Part shown: piece by piece, positions 15,364 to 17,535 of the stretch | Numbering within the stretch: position 1 is the first letter of the stretch | Layout: each line of letters begins with the position of its first letter | Origin: CAYUNA01 sp047629355 | GTDB lineage: Bacteria; Bacteroidota; Bacteroidia; Chitinophagales; Saprospiraceae | Length of the DNA stretch: 17,535 nt | NCBI GenBank assembly: GCA_047629355.1 | Contig: JBLHWU010000141.1 | Location: 1 to 17,535 of the forward strand | Direction of reading: 5' to 3' | Program-made: the position numbers and the translations under genes | The notes under the pieces: model-generated | Seen by the model: only the letters and a program-made list of their open reading frames with translations | Told to the model about the DNA's origin: nothing | Databases searched by the model: none

Positions 15364-15420
15364 ATTTTGTTCCTCAAAACCCGCCGCGCCGTTAGGCGTG
15401 GCGCAATAGCGTAACAAAAT
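15364..15420. repeat. G/C-rich hairpin between the two MITE copies
   Basis: The outer pair ATTTTGTT (15364-15371)/AACAAAAT (15413-15420) encloses an inner G/C-rich stem CGCCGCGCC/GGCGTGGCG around GTTA (about 15382-15403; 8 of 9 paired). This is far more G/C-rich than its surroundings and folds into a single stem-loop, either a further repeat unit or a structured RNA. The rest of the interval to 15536 is A/T-rich, with small poly-T/poly-A hairpins and no ORF. Confidence 0.5.
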
Positions 15421-15536
15421 GTATTTATATTTTTGGATGGTTTCAATTTTTTTTTGGCAAAAAAATTGCATTAGTATAAAAAAATACTTTTTTTTTAGCA
15501 TAAAAAATAAGGCATTATTAAAGAATATTTTTCTAT

Positions 15537-15628
15537 TAGACTTTATGAATGGCGACTCTGGATAATTCGCAAACTATTGATTATCAATTATTTGCAATTC
15601 TAAAAAAGCTACTCATTCATAAAGTCTA
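15537..15628. mobile_element. 92-bp MITE-like element, copy 2, at the 5' end of the peroxidase ORF
   Basis: Identical to 15259-15350, with the same 15-bp terminal inverted repeats and TA borders. Here the frame from its ATG (15549) is not stopped at the border but continues into the downstream di-heme peroxidase ORF, because the flank reads GTCTATTAT instead of GTCTAATAA. The 278-bp spacing of two identical direct copies makes deletion by recombination possible. Confidence 0.75.
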
Positions 15629-15707
15629 TTATCTCCCTCCCTTTTTATTTCTCAATCAGAAACGGATTAATTTAAAACATTCATCCATCATTATTAAGCT
15701 AACAACA

Positions 15708-17045
15708 TTGAAAATTAAAATAGTAGTCATTGCGATAGCAATCGGTTTGGGATTGGCGGCTTGTCAAAAAGATACGAGTGTAGAATCTTTGGACGTAGCA
15801 TTGGAAGCAAGCATCCAAGCAGCCTCGCTTAATGGATTAAGCGATTTTATACTTCCTACTAGTACTGATTTTGCAAATATCCCTCAAGATCCAAATAATC
15901 TACTAACGCAAGCAAAAGTGGATTTGGGGCAACTGTTATTTCACGAAACTGGTTTGGCTTTAAATCCAATGCACGCCTCTTCGGAAGGAACATATTCGTG
16001 TGCTACTTGTCATTTTGCCTCAGCAGGATTTCAAGCCAATCGGCATCAAGGCATCTCTGACGGCGGAATGGGATTTGGAAATAATGGGTCGGTTAGAGTT
16101 GTTTCTCCTGATTATGATTTCAGTGAGTTAGACGTGCAAGCGATACGGACGCCTACTGCAATGAACGGCGCATATCAAAAAAATCAGCTTTGGAATGGGC
16201 AATTTGGTGCAACAGAACTTAATGTCGGTACAGAAAATCAGTGGACTGCTGGAACGCCAAAAGGCGTCAACGAATTGGGTTACGAAGGCTTAGAAACACA
16301 GGCAATCGCTGGACTTAAAGTGCATCGAATGTCTTCAATTGACGAATTCTTAAAAGAAATGTATCAAGACGATTTCGACGCAGCATTTCCAGAGGTACCC
16401 GAAGCGGAACGTTGTAACGTGGAGAATACAGGCTTAGCAATTGCGGCTTATGAACGCACCGTACTATCTAATCAAGCGCCATTTCAACAGTGGCTTCGCG
16501 GCGATTTGAACGCTATGACGGATGAAGAAAAAGCAGGCGCAGTTTTGTTTTTTGGAAAAGCGAACTGTGCAAGTTGCCATCAAGGACCTGCTTTGAATTC
16601 AATGGAGTTTTATGGACTGGGTATGGGGGATTTATTTGAAAATTCAGACATTACTTATGGTGCAGGTAGGCAGTCTGTTGAGAATTTTGGACGGGGTGGT
16701 TTTACCAAAGTGGCGAGCGATTATTTTAAATTTAAAGTTCCACAATTGTATAATTTGATGGATTCTCCATTTTATGGACACGGGGCAAGCTTAACCAATT
16801 TGACGCAAGTTGTTAATTATAAAAACAAAGCCATTAAGGAAAATGATAACGTGCCAGACATTCATTTGGCCTTAGAATTTATACCTATTGACTTAACGAA
16901 TGAAGAAATGCACCAGTTAGTCGTTTTCTTGGAAACTGCTTTGCACGACCCTAATTTGCAACGATATGAGCCATTGGAAGTGCGGTCTGGGAATTGTTTT
17001 CCAGCAAATGATGTGGAGGCGCAGGTTGATTTAGGTTGTGAATAA
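15708..17045 (+). CDS. di-heme cytochrome c peroxidase / MauG-type lipoprotein
   Basis: From TTG 15708 the product has 445 residues with a lipoprotein signal (KIKIVVIAIAIGLGLAAC, lipid Cys at residue 19). Two c-type heme sites are visible: C98-A-T-C-H and C287-A-S-C-H, plus the distal segment FYGHGASLTNLTQVVNY typical of the bacterial cytochrome c peroxidase/MauG family. Members reduce H2O2 using two hemes or oxidise proteins; here a periplasm-facing, membrane-anchored enzyme is expected. The frame extends to ATG 15549 inside the MITE (498 residues), but that start would bury the lipoprotein signal about 53 residues in. TTG 15708 is therefore preferred, although an original ATG may have been displaced by the insertion. 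No partner gene is adjacent; it is followed by a hairpin at 17067-17097. Confidence 0.85.
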   Translation: MKIKIVVIAIAIGLGLAACQKDTSVESLDVALEASIQAASLNGLSDFILPTSTDFANIPQDPNNLLTQAKVDLGQLLFHETGLALNPMHASSEGTYSCATCHFASAGFQANRHQGISDGGMGFGNNGSVRVVSPDYDFSELDVQAIRTPTAMNGAYQKNQLWNGQFGATELNVGTENQWTAGTPKGVNELGYEGLETQAIAGLKVHRMSSIDEFLKEMYQDDFDAAFPEVPEAERCNVENTGLAIAAYERTVLSNQAPFQQWLRGDLNAMTDEEKAGAVLFFGKANCASCHQGPALNSMEFYGLGMGDLFENSDITYGAGRQSVENFGRGGFTKVASDYFKFKVPQLYNLMDSPFYGHGASLTNLTQVVNYKNKAIKENDNVPDIHLALEFIPIDLTNEEMHQLVVFLETALHDPNLQRYEPLEVRSGNCFPANDVEAQVDLGCE

Positions 17046-17066
17046 AAATAAAGGGTGTAATTTATG

Positions 17067-17097
17067 GTTTTTGGAGCGTTTTTGACGCTCCAAAAAC
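17067..17097 (+). terminator. hairpin terminator after the peroxidase gene
   Basis: Perfect 13-bp arms GTTTTTGGAGCGT (17067-17079) and ACGCTCCAAAAAC (17085-17097) with a 5-nt loop, 21 bp after the stop codon. There is no long U-tract downstream, but the stem itself has T/A-rich outer pairs. Confidence 0.7.
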
Positions 17098-17120
17098 TAT
17101 TGAAAAATCTCTGATACATT

Positions 17121-17233
17121 TCAAAAAACGAACAATAAAAGGCTGAAAAACGAATAAAAATACCGCATTTCAAATGCCTTCACCAACTTTCCCAAATACT
17201 GAACAGACGTTTCTTTCATGTAAATCCCCAGCG
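17121..17233 (-). pseudogene. possible 3' remnant of a gene cut by the IS/palindrome at 17234
   Basis: On the minus strand, in the frame ending at TGA (17121-17123), the codons just left of the palindrome read TLGIYMKETSVQYLGKLVKA and continue FEMRYFYSFF... The composition looks like a real protein C-terminus. The frame enters directly from the junction at 17234 with no proper start except ATG 17219. I infer a gene end left behind by insertion of the neighbouring element; the family is not recognised. Confidence 0.35.
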
Positions 17234-17404
17234 TAAGTACCTGGACACAATTAATCGAACATCTAAAAAGTATCTTTTCCGCTATTTTTCCCTTAAAAAT
17301 GTCTTTAATAACAATGTTTATTCAAGAATTTTTAAAGAAAAACTATCGAAAAAATCTTGTCTAAAAATTTTACCTGATTAATTACTACTGCAGTGCCTCA
17401 TTAA
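17234..17404. repeat. palindromic element related to 8945-9099, next to IS630 transposase
   Basis: The core at about 17263-17360 (CTTTTCCGCTATTTTTCCCT, then a mirrored AAAGAAAAACTATCGAAAAA) matches the core of element 2 at 8985-9070 with scattered differences. The left end TAAGTACCTGGACACAATTA (17234-17253) resembles the TAAGTAGGTGAC... and TAAGTAAC... ends of the 8783-9099 elements. The right side (AATTAAT near 17378 and TTAA at 17401) runs into the transposase stop codon. It may be the terminal region of the IS630-type element itself, or a separate MITE beside it. Confidence 0.55.
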
Positions 17405-17535
17405 TTTTTCACAACAAAATTGAATAATCTCTTAGCTTTTGAAAAACCTTTAAATTTCCATTTAAGAGGTTTAGCTAATTGGTCATTATGAAAAGTGATA
17501 TAGCTTCTTATTTTGTCCTCAAGTTCTTTGACAGA
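17401..17535 (-). CDS. IS630-family transposase, C-terminal fragment (runs off right edge)
   Basis: The minus-strand frame is open from the right edge to TAA (17401-17403), giving 44 residues: SVKELEDKIRSYITFHNDQL, then AKPLKWKFKGF and a basic tail. The pattern (x)ELExKIxxYIxFxN-(x)4-AKPxKWxFKG is the characteristic C-terminus of IS630/Tc1-mariner DDE transposases, just after the third catalytic acidic residue. The catalytic DDE/DDD residues lie outside the window, so activity cannot be judged. Such transposases insert at TA, matching the TA borders of the small elements in this window. Confidence 0.75.
   Translation of the reverse strand, partial: SVKELEDKIRSYITFHNDQLAKPLKWKFKGFSKAKRLFNFVVKN

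Noticed and set aside
15428..15435. TATTTTTG as a -7 box for the peroxidase gene
   Set aside because: No TTG at the proper upstream distance, and it lies in an A/T-rich tract.
15259..15628. CRISPR-like spaced direct repeats
   Set aside because: Only two 92-bp copies with terminal inverted repeats and a 186-bp interval; this is a transposable-element layout, not a CRISPR array.
16862..17173. 103-codon minus-strand frame at the end of the peroxidase gene
   Set aside because: Mostly antisense to the peroxidase C-terminus and crosses its terminator hairpin; composition is not convincing.
1..17535. tRNA, rRNA, phage or plasmid genes
   Set aside because: No cloverleaf, rRNA segment, replication or phage structural gene could be recognised on either strand.

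Overview
The window looks like chromosomal DNA of a Bacteroidota bacterium, most likely a Saprospiria/Saprospirales-type organism. The evidence is a type IX secretion (T9SS) lipoprotein of the PorW/SprE family, a giant secreted protein with HYR-like modules, a dockerin pair and a T9SS C-terminal sorting domain, A/T-rich DNA with almost no Shine-Dalgarno signals, and promoters of the Bacteroidota type (TTG...TAnnTTTG). The taxon is inferred from these family features, not from a marker gene.

Left part (1-3477, + strand): a compact operon entering from the left edge. It encodes a DUF4956 membrane protein (its N-terminus is outside the window), a HlyD-type periplasmic adaptor, a 157-residue protein of unknown family whose reading frame is broken by an apparent one-base loss, and a TolC-family outer-membrane factor. 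An adaptor and an outer-membrane channel are present, but no recognisable pump is visible; the DUF4956 protein is the only inner-membrane partner in view.

Middle (3556-8614, - strand): in transcription order, porW/sprE (a large TPR lipoprotein with a very lysine-rich insert), a strong terminator, a promoter, then a flippase-like (UPF0104) membrane protein gene followed 10 bp later by rsmG (16S rRNA m7G methyltransferase). A 15-bp-stem hairpin separates rsmG from the convergent tolC-like gene. Upstream of porW lie two abutting palindromic, MITE-like elements (8783-9099), followed by a + strand gene for a membrane-anchored M23 endopeptidase (9249-10130).

Right part: a 1.1-kb non-coding stretch (10131-11227) holds a REP-like hairpin, a near-perfect promoter, two tiny overlapping ORFs, a 16-bp palindrome and a 96-bp hairpin. 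A 1285-residue T9SS-exported HYR/dockerin/cohesin-like protein follows (11228-15085). Two identical 92-bp elements with 15-bp terminal inverted repeats (15259-15350 and 15537-15628) precede a di-heme cytochrome c peroxidase/MauG-type lipoprotein gene; the second copy supplies the only in-frame ATG of that ORF. The right edge contains the 3' end of an IS630-family transposase (- strand) with a third palindrome related to the 8783-9099 elements, next to what looks like the cut-off end of another gene.

Overall the window is housekeeping and envelope genes interspersed with small palindromic and mobile repeats. The most interesting candidates are the DUF4956-adaptor-TolC cluster, the MITE families with their possible IS630 driver, and the small-ORF/leader region upstream of the giant secreted protein.
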